64,000 bases of DNA, taken from contig NZ_CP032549.1 of the NCBI RefSeq assembly GCF_012221945.1, positions 496,001 through 560,000 on the forward strand, read 5' to 3'. The position numbers and the translations under genes are program-made. The stretch comes from Glutamicibacter mishrai (GTDB taxonomy: Bacteria; Actinomycetota; Actinomycetes; Actinomycetales; Micrococcaceae). Each line of letters begins with the position of its first letter. The first letter of the stretch is position 1. This document shows positions 25,680 through 33,990 of the stretch, one piece after another. Below the pieces are notes generated by a model that saw only the letters and a program-made list of their open reading frames with translations, was not told the DNA's origin and searched no databases.

Positions 25680-26521
25680 TTAGTCCTCGTGGCCAAGCCC
25701 GGTGGACAGGTCCGCATGCGCGTGAGCCTCAGCCCTCAGCTGCTGGCCCTTGGCGGCAATCGCCTCAACAGCGTCTGCACCGGCGACCCAACGCAGCGGC
25801 GGCTCGTCGAGTGCGAGCACCTTGACCAGGCTGGCAGCGAGCTTGGCAGGATCTCCGGCCTGCTGTCCGTTCATGCCCTTCCACGCCTCAATGGTCTGTT
25901 CGGTCGCCTGGTCATAGTCCTCGACGCTGACTTCTGGCCAGATCGTGGAGGCGCCTTCGACCAGCAGCTCAGTGCGGAAGAATCCAGGCTCGACAATGGT
26001 CGTGCCAATACCGAAGCGGGACAGCTCTGGTGCGATCGACTCCATCCAGCCCTCCAACGCGAACTTCGAGGCAGCGTAAGCAGAGGTGAATTCCCCGCCA
26101 ACGGCGCCTGCCAAGGAAGTAATGGTGGCAACGCGTCCACTGCGCTGGGCACGCATGACCGGCAGCACGGCCCGGGTCACGTTCAGCGTTCCGAAGAAGT
26201 TCATTTCCATCTGCGCACGGACTTGGGCCGAGCTCAGGGTCTCGAAGAATTCTGCGTAGAACATGCCGGCGTTGTTCACCAGCACGTCAATGCGCCTGAA
26301 GCGCTCTTCGGCACGCTCGATGGCGTTCTGTGCCGAAGCTTCATCGGTGATGTCCAGTGCGATTGGGATCAGCGCTTCATGCTCGCCAGAACCTGCGTCA
26401 CCTTGGCTTCTGAACGGGCGGTGGCGATGACTCGATATACCGCAGCCAGCGCCGCCTTGGCGATGTTGATTCCCATGCCTCGAGCTGCGCCGGTGATGAG
26501 CCAAACCTGTTGATCAGTCAT
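25680..26521 (-). pseudogene. Short-chain dehydrogenase with one-base deletion
   Basis: Frame A from ATG 26521 reads MTDQQVWLITGAARGMGINIAKAAL and stops at MKR. The remainder (EHEALIPIALDITDEASAQ, VLVNNAGMFYAEFF, ITSLAGAVGGE, YAASKFALEGW, IVEPGFFRTELL) is open in the -1 frame to 25680. Joining the frames near 26390-26400 (CTGGCGAG, expected CTGGGCGAG) restores a normal 280-residue SDR; the span is 3n+2. It is divergent from an XRE regulator of the type that commonly controls such SDRs, and that regulator is frameshifted too. Confidence 0.8.
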
Positions 26522-26654
26522 TGTCCTTGAATCCTTTCGGGGAAATATCTTTCATCATCAAGTAGACCGTTGCTTCAAAAGGCCCACCACGCCCGCTTTA
26601 TACGTGTACTGACGGGGCCACCCTCAGCGGCCACCAGCTACGTACACTTGAGGC

Positions 26655-27399
26655 ATGCAGGCAAAAGGTGACATCAAGGAGTTCCTTACGACCCGACGAG
26701 CTCGGCTCACCCCGCAACAGGTTGGCCTGCCCGACTACGGCGGACGGCGTCGAGTGCCTGCACTGCGCCGTGAAGAGGTTGCGCTCTTGTCCGGGATCAG
26801 CGTGGAGTACTACAACCGCCTTGAACGTGGCGTCGCCACCGGTGCCTCGCCTGCAGTGATCGATGGCTTGGCCCGCGCCCTGCAGTTGGATGACCTTGAA
26901 ACCGAGCACCTGCGACGGTTGATCCATGCCGCGGACTCACCTGCGCCACGCCGAACTTCACGGATCAAAAGGCAACGGATCCACCCAGCGCTGCAACAGT
27001 TGCTTGACGCGATGAGCACTGTGCCTGCCATTGTGCAAAATGGGCGCAGCGAGCTGGTGGCCGCCAATGCACTGGCGACGGCACTGCATTCCGAGGTGTT
27101 TGAACAGGAGCAAAAACCACCGAGCTTCCCGCGCTATGTTTTCCTCGATGCGCGGTCCCAGCGCTTCTACCGGGACTGGGATGAAGCTGCGGATATGACC
27201 GTAGCGTTGCTGCGCACCCAAGCCGGACAGGACCCACGACCTGGCCCTTCAGGCCCTGATCGGGGAGCTTTCCACGCAGAGCGAGACCTTCCGGCGCATG
27301 TGGGCCGAGCACAGGGTTCGCGAGCACCGGACCGGAGTGAAAAGGCTCCACCATGCCTCCGTCGGGGAAATTGAGTTTGCTTTCGACGATGTGCGCTGA
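26655..27399 (+). pseudogene. XRE/MmyB-like regulator with frameshift near the C-terminus
   Basis: N-terminal HTH (IKEFLTTRRARLTPQQVGLPDYGGRRRVPALRREEVALLSGISVEYYNRLERG) and the start of the MmyB-like ligand domain are intact. After RTQAGQDP (about 27234) homology shifts frame: HDLALQALIGELSTQSETFRRMWAEHRVREHRTGVKRLHH continues to TGA at 27397-27399. The span is 745 bases (3n+1). The remaining domain also seems to end early compared with relatives. The unshifted ORF would end in 48 unrelated residues at 27374. The DNA-binding domain could still be made. Confidence 0.75.
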
Positions 27400-27448
27400 C
27401 ATTGACCCGCTTGTTGCCTTCGAGACCAAATGAAATAAGAATTGACGA

Positions 27449-27838
27449 ATGGATCTGTTCCGTTCGCCTCAAATTGTTCTGTTCACTCGTGATATCAACC
27501 GAGCCAGCGATTTCTACCGCGCGCTCGGGTTCGAGGAGGCCTTCCGGACGCCCGAAACCGGAACCCCGATTCACGTGGACCTCGTGCTCGATGGATACAG
27601 AATTGGGCTGGCCACGGAATCCAGCACCCGCGAAGACCACGGGCTGGAGCCCGTTGCCAGTGGGCAGCGCGCCGCGGTGATCCTGTGGACAGACGATGTT
27701 CCTGTTGCTTACGCCCGACTTGTCGAGCTTGGCGCCAATGCTATTAAGCCACCCGAGAGATGGCTGGAAAACCTGCTCATCGCCTGGGTCGAAGACCCGG
27801 ATGGCCATCTCGTGCAAGTAGTGCAGTCGCTGAAATGA
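27449..27838 (+). CDS. VOC family protein
   Basis: 129 residues: IVLFTRDINRASDFYRALGFEEAFRTP, PIHVDLVLDGYRIGLA, AAVILWTDDV and WVEDPDGHLVQVVQ form the two beta-alpha-beta-beta-beta halves of a glyoxalase/bleomycin-resistance protein. Ligand unknown. Intact; follows the broken regulator. Confidence 0.85.
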   Translation: MDLFRSPQIVLFTRDINRASDFYRALGFEEAFRTPETGTPIHVDLVLDGYRIGLATESSTREDHGLEPVASGQRAAVILWTDDVPVAYARLVELGANAIKPPERWLENLLIAWVEDPDGHLVQVVQSLK

Positions 27839-27880
27839 TCAGACTACGGTTACGCCAGGATGCTCCCACTGTGGCTTGGA

Positions 27881-28705
27881 TCAGCGCTCGGGCGAGGTAG
27901 TACCTCTTGTGCCTTCACGGGACATCCAAAGTTGGAGAACTCCAATCCACTCTTCAAAATTGTCCAAATGGGCATCGTGACTACCGCTAGAGAGATCCAC
28001 TCTGTGGGTATCTGGCCGACGTCGGATCAACTCCGATTTTTCAGCTTCACTGAACATCCCATTTTTTGCAAAAATTGCGACCGTGGGAACACTCAACTTC
28101 TGCCATTGCTCCCAAGACGGCTCGTGTACGGCTTCGATAGTCCGTTGCATGATATCTGCGTCGAAACGTGGGACTAGCCCTGTTGGTGTTGTCTTTAAGT
28201 CAGCCACCCATGCGTCAACAATCGCTTCATCACCTAAGAACTCACGTGCAGTTTTTTCGTCTGCAAATGGCGCTGGCCACGATGCGAAGTACCTACCCAG
28301 ACCGGCGGCTTCTTCAGGATCTTCGTTGCCGGCGACATGACCTTCCAACATGACCAGTCCGTCGACTAAGTCCGGGCGTGTAGCAGCAACGAGAAAGGCA
28401 GTATGTGCTCCCATGGATTGGCCAACCAGCGTCACTCGCTGACCCTGAGACAATTCTTCGATCACTGCGATGACGTCACTGACAAACGCTGCGCGTGATA
28501 GGTCTTCAGGCCGACGGGTAGTCCGGCCATGTCCTCTCTGGTCCACCATAAGGACACGATGATCTGACAGTGCACGGGCAGTCGGTATCATCTCTCTGGA
28601 GCTACCCGCGAGCCCATGAAGCAACACGACGACCGGGCCGTCGGAACCTATCTCGTCGACCGCAACCGAGACTCCATCAGGACGCTGAATAAAGTGGGTA
28701 TTCAC
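27881..28705 (-). CDS. Alpha/beta hydrolase
   Basis: 274 residues from GTG 28705, chosen because AGGAG sits 4 bases upstream and it begins 7 bases after the stop of the upstream gene; an ATG at 28726 would overlap that gene. VVVLLHGLAGSSREM (oxyanion), VDQRGHGRT, LVGQSMGAHTAFL with nucleophile Ser and SSGSHDAHLD with the catalytic His are present. Probably an esterase or lactonase. Likely operon with the upstream hypothetical gene. Confidence 0.86.
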   Translation of the reverse strand: MNTHFIQRPDGVSVAVDEIGSDGPVVVLLHGLAGSSREMIPTARALSDHRVLMVDQRGHGRTTRRPEDLSRAAFVSDVIAVIEELSQGQRVTLVGQSMGAHTAFLVAATRPDLVDGLVMLEGHVAGNEDPEEAAGLGRYFASWPAPFADEKTAREFLGDEAIVDAWVADLKTTPTGLVPRFDADIMQRTIEAVHEPSWEQWQKLSVPTVAIFAKNGMFSEAEKSELIRRRPDTHRVDLSSGSHDAHLDNFEEWIGVLQLWMSREGTRGTTSPER

Positions 28706-28712
28706 GAGGCTC

Positions 28713-29210
28713 CTAGTCCACTTCAAGTGTGATCAGGTACCCGGAAATCTCCGGGCTGATTTGCTCCCCGAACACCGTGTGGTCTGGCCCTGCCCCTTCA
28801 GGCTGCGCGTCAGGATCAGGAACTACCGAGACAGGTTTGAGACGGCTCGTTCCTGTCTGCCTTTCACCTTCGGCTTCCCCGGGCTCAGTGTTGCCAAAGC
28901 TCACGAAGACTCCGCCACCAAGATCCTGCAACGGCGGGTCCGGCGTTGTCCGAGGCGTCACCGTCCACTTCATATCTGCGATGACGGCATCGAGCGCAAC
29001 GATGCGACCTTGCCGAACGACTGTTTCGTCATCCTGGTGAGTTTCCACGCCGGTAATGGGTTTAGGAAGTACAGAGGATAGCTCTGAACGCATAGTTTGG
29101 GCATACTCGGTGTCGTATTGAACGTCCAATTCCGCGATATCACCAATTCGAAGAGGATCGCCACAGCATCCCCATTCCCACTCGGCAGTGTAATAGCGCT
29201 CTAGTTTCAT
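28713..29210 (-). CDS. Hypothetical protein (possible DUF6578-like)
   Basis: 165 residues, soluble and acidic. The N-terminus AEWEWGCCGDPLRIGDIAELDV carries a CC-G-DP-x-x-x-GD motif as in the DUF6578 group, but I am not certain. GAGG lies 5 bases before the ATG. It is first in a pair with the alpha/beta hydrolase 7 bases downstream. Function unknown. Confidence 0.6.
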   Translation of the reverse strand: MKLERYYTAEWEWGCCGDPLRIGDIAELDVQYDTEYAQTMRSELSSVLPKPITGVETHQDDETVVRQGRIVALDAVIADMKWTVTPRTTPDPPLQDLGGGVFVSFGNTEPGEAEGERQTGTSRLKPVSVVPDPDAQPEGAGPDHTVFGEQISPEISGYLITLEVD

Positions 29211-29243
29211 GCGATCCTCACGCGTTCGTCACCCATCACATTT

Positions 29244-29503
29244 TCAATCGAAGTCGACCGCCCTGGCACTATCTGAGCGTTGGGGGATCAACAGCTCATC
29301 AATTCCACCAAAACTTTCAACAGCGTTCAACAAAGCGACTGCGATGTTCGGTCGATGCACGTGGGATGTCAAGATGTCCCAGACTTCGGCCACTATCAAC
29401 CGTCCATGGCGTTTGGCCTGCGCAACTTGCAACTCCTTGATGACCCATCGAGTCCCCGAACAATAATCGACCGCATGCGCAACACTTCCCTGCTGTTATC
29501 CAT
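29244..29503 (-). pseudogene. Possible broken small ORF
   Basis: A minus-strand frame ending at 29244 (RWVIKELQVAQAKRHGRLIV.., WDILTSHVHRPNIAVALLNAVESFGG) looks protein-like but has no good start. An ATG with weak GTGAG at 29503 (MDNSREVLRMRSIIVRG) is in another frame. Joining them would need one frameshift near 29450. No family recognised; the rest of 29210-29665 shows nothing else. Confidence 0.25.
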
Positions 29504-29664
29504 ATATCTCACGTCAATACGACTGCCAATCTAGTCTTGTCGCTTCCGGACGTGGCGAGTGCACCACATCCGCCACATACAGGCCAGAATCTGACCGGTA
29601 TTGGTAATAACGTCAAATCTGCGGCCAGGTTCACAGGCCGCATTCACGACCAGAGGAGATAGCA

Positions 29665-30045
29665 ATGCAATTGGCAGCCACCCGAATTTTCACCGACAAT
29701 GTCGATACTCTCGTCTCGTTCTATGAAGCCCTGACCGGAATCACTGCTGCGCGGCTTCATCCGATGTTTGCTGAGCTTCGAACTCCCGCCGGGACGCTTG
29801 CCATTGCCAGCACCGCGACGGTGCCATTAATGAGAGAAGGCATTGCGAAAGCTGGCGCGAATCACAGCGTGATCCTCGATTTTCGCGTTGCTGATGTCGA
29901 CGCTACCTACCTAGCGCTACAAAGCGTAGTTACAGATTTTGTCAATGAACCGACCGACATGCCATGGGGCAATCGCTCACTACTGTTGAAAGATCCCGAC
30001 GGAAATCTAATCAACTTCTTCACGCCGATTCCTGATATCAGGTAG
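29665..30045 (+). CDS. VOC family protein
   Basis: 126 residues: MQLAATRIFTDNVDTLVSFYEALTGI, ELRTPAGTLAIAS and SLLLKDPDGNLINFFTP are typical VOC/glyoxalase halves. GAGGAGATA precedes the ATG. Intact single gene; ligand unknown. Confidence 0.85.
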   Translation: MQLAATRIFTDNVDTLVSFYEALTGITAARLHPMFAELRTPAGTLAIASTATVPLMREGIAKAGANHSVILDFRVADVDATYLALQSVVTDFVNEPTDMPWGNRSLLLKDPDGNLINFFTPIPDIR

Positions 30046-30100
30046 ACGCGATCCCTCCGACATTCGGTCAGCACCAATTTCAGCACCAGGTTTGAATTGC

Positions 30101-30744
30101 CTACGCACGAGCCTTACGGTTCCACAGCTGATGCGTCAGGCCGCTGGCGGTGCTGACCGATTCGACGGTGAACCGGTCTTCCAATCCAGCCAGATGATCC
30201 CAGATCCGCACGCCAGTGCCGAGCACAACGGAAACGATGGCAATGTGCAGGAAGTCAATGAGATCCGCATGCAGGAATTGGCTCACGGTCGACGGCCCGC
30301 CACCGATCCGCACATCCTGCCCGCCCGCCGCATCCCGTGCAAGACGCAGTGCCTCTTCTGGAGAAGCATCTACGAAGTGGAAACTGGTGCCATTTGTGAA
30401 CTCAATGGCCTCGCGCGGGTAATGGGTCAGGATGAAGCACGGTGTGAGGAAGGAGGTTCATCTCCCCACCATCCTTCCCAGCCATCGTCGGGCCACTGCC
30501 CGGATTGCGGACCGAATTTGCGGCGGCCCATGAGTTCTGCGCCGACTCCTTGTCCCCACATGCTGAATATTGCTTTGTCCACGCTCGTTGGACCGTCGGC
30601 GCCATGAATGCCGTGGATGACCCGGCCATCGAACTTGCTGAAAAGAGCCCCGGCCTCACCGATCGGCTTTTCGAGCGTCACGTAATCGCCCGCGGCATAT
30701 CCGTCAGAGGAAACGAAAAGATTGTGAACTCGCGTGCGATACAT
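30101..30744 (-). pseudogene. Dihydrofolate-reductase-family (RibD C-terminal-like) gene with one-base deletion
   Basis: From ATG 30744 (GGGAGC upstream): VHNLFVSSDGYAAGDYVTLEKPIGEAG, ELMGRRKFGPQSG and WWGDEPP, typical of the DHFR/RibD-C family. After PP the family continues FLTPCFILTHYPR in another frame, through RIGGGPSTVSQFLHADLIDFLHIAIVSVVLG to the stop at 30101. The span is 644 bases (3n+2): one base is missing near 30450. Relatives reduce pteridine or pyrimidine-like substrates with NADPH. Probably inactive. Confidence 0.8.
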
Positions 30745-30930
30745 GACCGCTCCCTGAACAATGTCGCTATGAAATCATTCGAACACTAACGCCGAGCGAT
30801 CCCACAAGGCAAGGGTTTCAGAACACCATTACCAGAGAAGCAACGGGGAATAGCAGCGTGCGGGTCACGAATCGAGAAAGAACTGCGACGGTAAATGGTA
30901 GATCTGCACGGACGCCAGAGCTAATCAAAA

Positions 30931-30980
30931 TTAGACGTCGAGCCGGATGTCTGCGATGTCTTCGCGCATACCACCCTCAG
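30931..30980 (-). repeat. Cassette-boundary site 6 (most divergent)
   Basis: Minus strand reads GMREDIADIRLDV-stop, aligned with GDVVEFRFNV of the other copies. The outer arm (plus-strand ATACCACCCTCAG) aligns with ATACCAACCTTTG. It is weaker than the others and overlaps the stop of the isochorismatase. Confidence 0.45.
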
Positions 30981-31516
30981 AGCTCGACTTCAGAATGAGT
31001 CACAACATCGAACCGCTGTCCCGGATACCGCAAGCCAGCGAAGTACATGTTCGTATGCGCCACGATCTGCTCTCCAGTGATAGTCGCGCCGTCCCACTGG
31101 GCATCTCCGGTCGTATGGGCATCTCCCACAAGGGTGACGTCGTATCCCTCGATTGCTGCGCGCTGAGTAGTAGTCCTAATGCAGTAGTCCGATTGCGCCC
31201 CCGCAATGATCAGACGAGTCGCACCCAACTGGTCGAGAGTATCCCGCAGCGACGTCTGCGCGAACGAATCGCGATAGTTCTTCCTCACGATAGCTTCGCC
31301 ATCGATTCGTTCCAGCGGCGGAACGAGGTCCCAGTCGGGTGTACCTGCTCCTACCGGGTCATGCATCACCCAGATCACCGGCACGGAATGAGCCCGTGCT
31401 CGGTCGATGAGCGTTGCTGCGCGGTTCACTACCCCATCCGCATCAATGCAGCCGGGAACCACACCCTGCTGCATGTCGATGATCACGAGTACCGATTCAG
31501 TAGTCTCCGACATCAC
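30977..31516 (-). CDS. Isochorismatase family cysteine hydrolase (cassette cargo)
   Basis: 179 residues with Asp ([11 protein letters not shown]), Lys ([10 protein letters not shown]) and Cys ([13 protein letters not shown]) of the isochorismatase-like hydrolase triad, and the complete C-terminus ([25 protein letters not shown]). It hydrolyses an amide or vinyl-ether bond of a small molecule; substrate unknown. Its ATG overlaps the HigA stop (ATGA), so translation depends on the antitoxin gene. It is a close paralogue of the interrupted gene at 16852-17400. Confidence 0.87.
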   Translation of the reverse strand: MMSETTESVLVIIDMQQGVVPGCIDADGVVNRAATLIDRARAHSVPVIWVMHDPVGAGTPDWDLVPPLERIDGEAIVRKNYRDSFAQTSLRDTLDQLGATRLIIAGAQSDYCIRTTTQRAAIEGYDVTLVGDAHTTGDAQWDGATITGEQIVAHTNMYFAGLRYPGQRFDVVTHSEVEL

Positions 31517-31815
31517 GCGACCTCCAGCGGCGTGATCGACGCGATCTGATCCCCTGCAGCATCCTCTGCGCGATCCAGCTCGTAGTGGCTTTGGAGGTTG
31601 ATCCAGAACTCAGCCGACGTGCCGAAGTACTTCGCCAGCCGCAACGCGGTGTCCGCGGTGATCCCCCGCTTGCCGTGCACGATCTCATTGATCCGACGCG
31701 GCGGCACCCCGATCGACACGGCGAGCTTGTTCTGAGTGATCCCGAACCCCTCGATAAAGTCCTCCAGGAGGATCTCCCCCGGGTGGATCGGCTCGATCTT
31801 GTCAGTGGTAGTCAA
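31513..31815 (-). CDS. higA: HigA-type antitoxin (XRE family), cassette A
   Basis: 100 residues from TTG 31815, preceded by AGGAGGT 8 bases upstream and overlapping the end of higB, as usual for higBA. The XRE/HigA signature is complete: [69 protein letters not shown]. It binds HigB and represses the operon. Its partner toxin is frameshifted, so it may now serve only as a regulator of the downstream isochorismatase. Almost identical in layout to the HigA at 33457-33777. Confidence 0.9.
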   Translation of the reverse strand: MTTTDKIEPIHPGEILLEDFIEGFGITQNKLAVSIGVPPRRINEIVHGKRGITADTALRLAKYFGTSAEFWINLQSHYELDRAEDAAGDQIASITPLEVA

Positions 31816-32082
31816 CGATCTCCACCTCCTCCGGTCCGGCGTCCGTCCACACGAAACAGATCCGCCGCTGGTCTTTGATCCCGATGTGCGCTGACCGGCT
31901 CGATCACCATTCAGCGCCTCGAGCCGATTACCGGGTGGGACGCGAAGGTCATCGAGCACCGCCGCAGATCCCACCTGGCGTAGCTTGCGCAACGCGACTC
32001 GATGGACCCTCGGATCGATCGAGCGCACACGCTCTCGACGCCACAGCCGTTCGGTCTCCTTGCTACCGAACGATCTGATCAC
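31802..32082 (-). pseudogene. HigB-type toxin (RelE-like mRNA interferase) with one-base deletion
   Basis: From GTG 32082: IRSFGSKETERLWRRERVR, ALRKLRQVGSAAVLDDLRVPPGNRLEALNGDRAGQ. After Q the frame is lost, and the family C-terminus ([32 protein letters not shown]) is found in another frame ending at 31802. The span is 281 bases (3n+2), i.e. one base missing near 31888. HigB cleaves mRNA on the ribosome; this copy cannot encode the complete protein without frameshifting. Confidence 0.78.
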
Positions 32083-32115
32083 GCGACCGGGGTATACCGC
32101 GGGCCGTTTATAGCG

Positions 32116-32165
32116 CTAGACGTTAAACCTGAACTCGGCCGAGCCTCGCACGGACCAACCTCTGG
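32116..32165 (-). repeat. Cassette-boundary site 5
   Basis: Minus strand encodes AEFRFNV-stop; the plus-strand start CTAGACGTTAAACCTGAACT is identical over 20 bases to the real ychF end at 40272. The outer arm is GACCAACCTCTGG. Confidence 0.8.
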
Positions 32166-32231
32166 AATTCGGCGACTGATGCACCCGACAGGCGGGGATC
32201 TCGTGGCACCGGGCTCTTCCTGGTTGACAGA

Positions 32232-32696
32232 TCACACCACAAGCACGGTCACGGGTCCCTCATCAGGAGTCGGAGGCTCGAAGTGATCGAAGTACCTTGC
32301 GGCGGTCGCCGTATCCAGAGCGAAATCGTCGCTGTGTGAGCGGCTGCGCGAGGCAACACGCCGTAAACACGTCTCACGGTCAGTCGAAAGGTAGATCGTC
32401 TCAGGAACCACCCCGAACGGTTCCAGCACATGCCTCCATTCCTCCCTCATGGCACGCGACCAGAAGGAGAAGTCGAGCACGACCTCACGTCCATCTTCGA
32501 CGAGATCCACGAGACGACGTCGGAGCTCGATCTCGATCTCGCGATGCGCATCATCTGTCAGCGGCATGTGTCGGATGCCCCTGCCCCAGGCCTCTTGATC
32601 GAACGAGAGCCGAACGAATCCGTCTGCCTCCATCCGACGAGCGACGGTCGACTTGCCTGACCCCGCCGGTCCGCACATAAAAACGACCCGAATCAT
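32232..32696 (-). CDS. AAA/P-loop kinase-like ATPase (single-gene cassette B)
   Basis: 154 residues. Walker A VVFMCGPAGSGKSTVARRMEADGF, DQEAWGRGIRHMPL, EVVLDFSFWSRAMREEWR (Walker B-like with D) and LSTDRETCLRRVASR (lid Arg) identify a small nucleoside/aminoglycoside-kinase-like or zeta-toxin-like P-loop protein. A phosphoryl-transfer role on a small metabolite is likely; substrate unknown. There is no Shine-Dalgarno; TAGACT lies 7 bases before the ATG, suggesting a leaderless mRNA. The 230 bases upstream hold no supported gene. Confidence 0.82.
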   Translation of the reverse strand: MIRVVFMCGPAGSGKSTVARRMEADGFVRLSFDQEAWGRGIRHMPLTDDAHREIEIELRRRLVDLVEDGREVVLDFSFWSRAMREEWRHVLEPFGVVPETIYLSTDRETCLRRVASRSRSHSDDFALDTATAARYFDHFEPPTPDEGPVTVLVV

Positions 32697-32929
32697 GGGT
32701 ATCAGTCTACGGACATACCCCTGGCCGACTTGTTCGACCGCACCGATGGCGTGTCCACGGGAAGCGGCTCGCGCCCGAAGACCAATCCGCGTCAGTACGA
32801 GCCTGCCCGAACCCGTCCAGGCGCGAGCGGCATGCTCAACTCGGACGCATGGAGGCAGTAATCCATCTCCCCGACGTCGATATCCACGACGCTCGCGCAG
32901 CCGTGTTCCCCGTGCGGATGGGAGTTCCG

Positions 32930-32980
32930 CTACACGTTGAACCGGAACTCGACCGCATTCCGGCACTGACCAACCTCGGT
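32930..32980 (-). repeat. Cassette-boundary site 4
   Basis: Minus strand encodes CRNAVEFRFNV-stop. Outer arm on the plus strand: GACCAACCTCGG. Confidence 0.8.
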
Positions 32981-33001
32981 CGTTCGGGCTCCGCAAACCT
33001 T

Positions 33002-33460
33002 TCAGAGCTCCGCTCTCATGGCGATCGAGCCATTCACGACGAAACCGGCCTTTTCGTAGATGCCTCTTCCGTCGTCCGTGGCCATCAACTCGGCGCGCCG
33101 CACACCGGTCTGGCGCGCCCATTCCAGCACAGCCTCGAACGCCGCCGAGCCGTGTCCGTTGCCACGATATGACGGAAAGGTGCAGACATTGTTGATGAGG
33201 ATGTCGCGCCCGGTCGGGCACGTCGGGGACGGTGCTGCGTCACGAATCGCACCGACGGCCGAAGCCACGACCACGCCATCACCCTCGACCACGAAGATCC
33301 CGAAATCAGGGTGGTCCAGTCGCGCCTTGAACCAGTCATGAACCGCAGCGCGCCAGGATCCTCCGGATGCATCAACGCCCATCGCAGCGAACATCTCGGC
33401 TCGCAAATCCACAAGCGCCGCAACGTCTGCCGCCATCGCGCGACGAACCCGCATGGTCAT
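33002..33460 (-). CDS. GNAT family N-acetyltransferase (cassette C cargo)
   Basis: 152 residues: INNVCTFPSYRGNGHGSAAFEAVLEWAR (motif A, R-G-N-G) and MATDDGRGIYEKAGFV (motif B). The ATG overlaps the stop of the preceding HigA gene (ATGA), exactly as the isochorismatase does in cassette A, so cargo translation is coupled to the antitoxin. It could be a GNAT toxin or a resistance enzyme; the sequence does not decide. The stop lies 22 bases from boundary site 4. Confidence 0.85.
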   Translation of the reverse strand: MTMRVRRAMAADVAALVDLRAEMFAAMGVDASGGSWRAAVHDWFKARLDHPDFGIFVVEGDGVVVASAVGAIRDAAPSPTCPTGRDILINNVCTFPSYRGNGHGSAAFEAVLEWARQTGVRRAELMATDDGRGIYEKAGFVVNGSIAMRAEL

Positions 33461-33777
33461 GCAACCTTCAGCGGCGTGATCGCCGCGACCTTCTCGCGCA
33501 GCGTCCGCCGCAAAATACGCAGTTCATAGTTCGACAGCAGGTTCATCCAGAACTCCGCGGACGTGCCGAAGTATCGTGCCAATCTGATGGCCGTGTCCGC
33601 AGTGATCCCGCGCTTGCCGTGGACGATCTCGTTGATCCGACGCGGCGGCACACCGATCGACACCGCCAGGTTGTTCTGCGTGATCCCGAAGCCCTCGATG
33701 AAGTCTTCCATCAGGATCTCCCCTGGATGGATCGGCTCGATCAGGTCGGCCTCAGTGATAGTCGACGAGTTCGACAT
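33457..33777 (-). CDS. higA: HigA-type antitoxin (XRE family), cassette C
   Basis: 106 residues from ATG 33777 (GGAGG 8 bases upstream); an ATG at 33792 is possible. [69 protein letters not shown] is nearly the same as in the cassette A HigA, so the two cassettes share a recent common ancestor. Its toxin partner is 5'-truncated by boundary site 3. It is coupled to the following GNAT gene. Confidence 0.9.
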   Translation of the reverse strand: MSNSSTITEADLIEPIHPGEILMEDFIEGFGITQNNLAVSIGVPPRRINEIVHGKRGITADTAIRLARYFGTSAEFWMNLLSNYELRILRRTLREKVAAITPLKVA

Positions 33778-33930
33778 CTTCTGCACCTCCATCTCCCCAT
33801 ACGAAGCAGAGCCGCCACTGCGCGTTCACTCGGATGCTGTGCTGACCGCGACGGTCGCCGGCCAGCTGCTCCAGATGATCCCTGGCGGGATCCGGAGGAC
33901 TCCAGTGTATGACGGAGCCCGTCAATAACG
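33752..33930 (-). pseudogene. HigB toxin remnant, 5' end removed at boundary site 3
   Basis: The frame ending TGA at 33752 reads DPARDHLEQLAGDRRGQHSIRVNAQWRLCFVW..DVELVDYH, the C-terminal two-thirds of a HigB/RelE toxin. Going upstream, homology stops and the frame runs directly into the ychF-like site (stop codon at 33931-33933 region). About 40 N-terminal residues are missing, so the cassette junction removed the toxin start and promoter. Confidence 0.75.
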
Positions 33931-33981
33931 CTAGACGTTAAAACGGAACTCCACCTCATTCCGGCACAGACCAACCTTTGG
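33931..33981 (-). repeat. Cassette-boundary site 3
   Basis: Minus strand encodes CRNEVEFRFNV-stop. Outer arm on the plus strand: GACCAACCTTTGG. It lies 10 bases beyond the MFS gene stop and cuts the HigB remnant on its other side. Confidence 0.82.
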
Positions 33982-33990
33982 ATTCGACAA

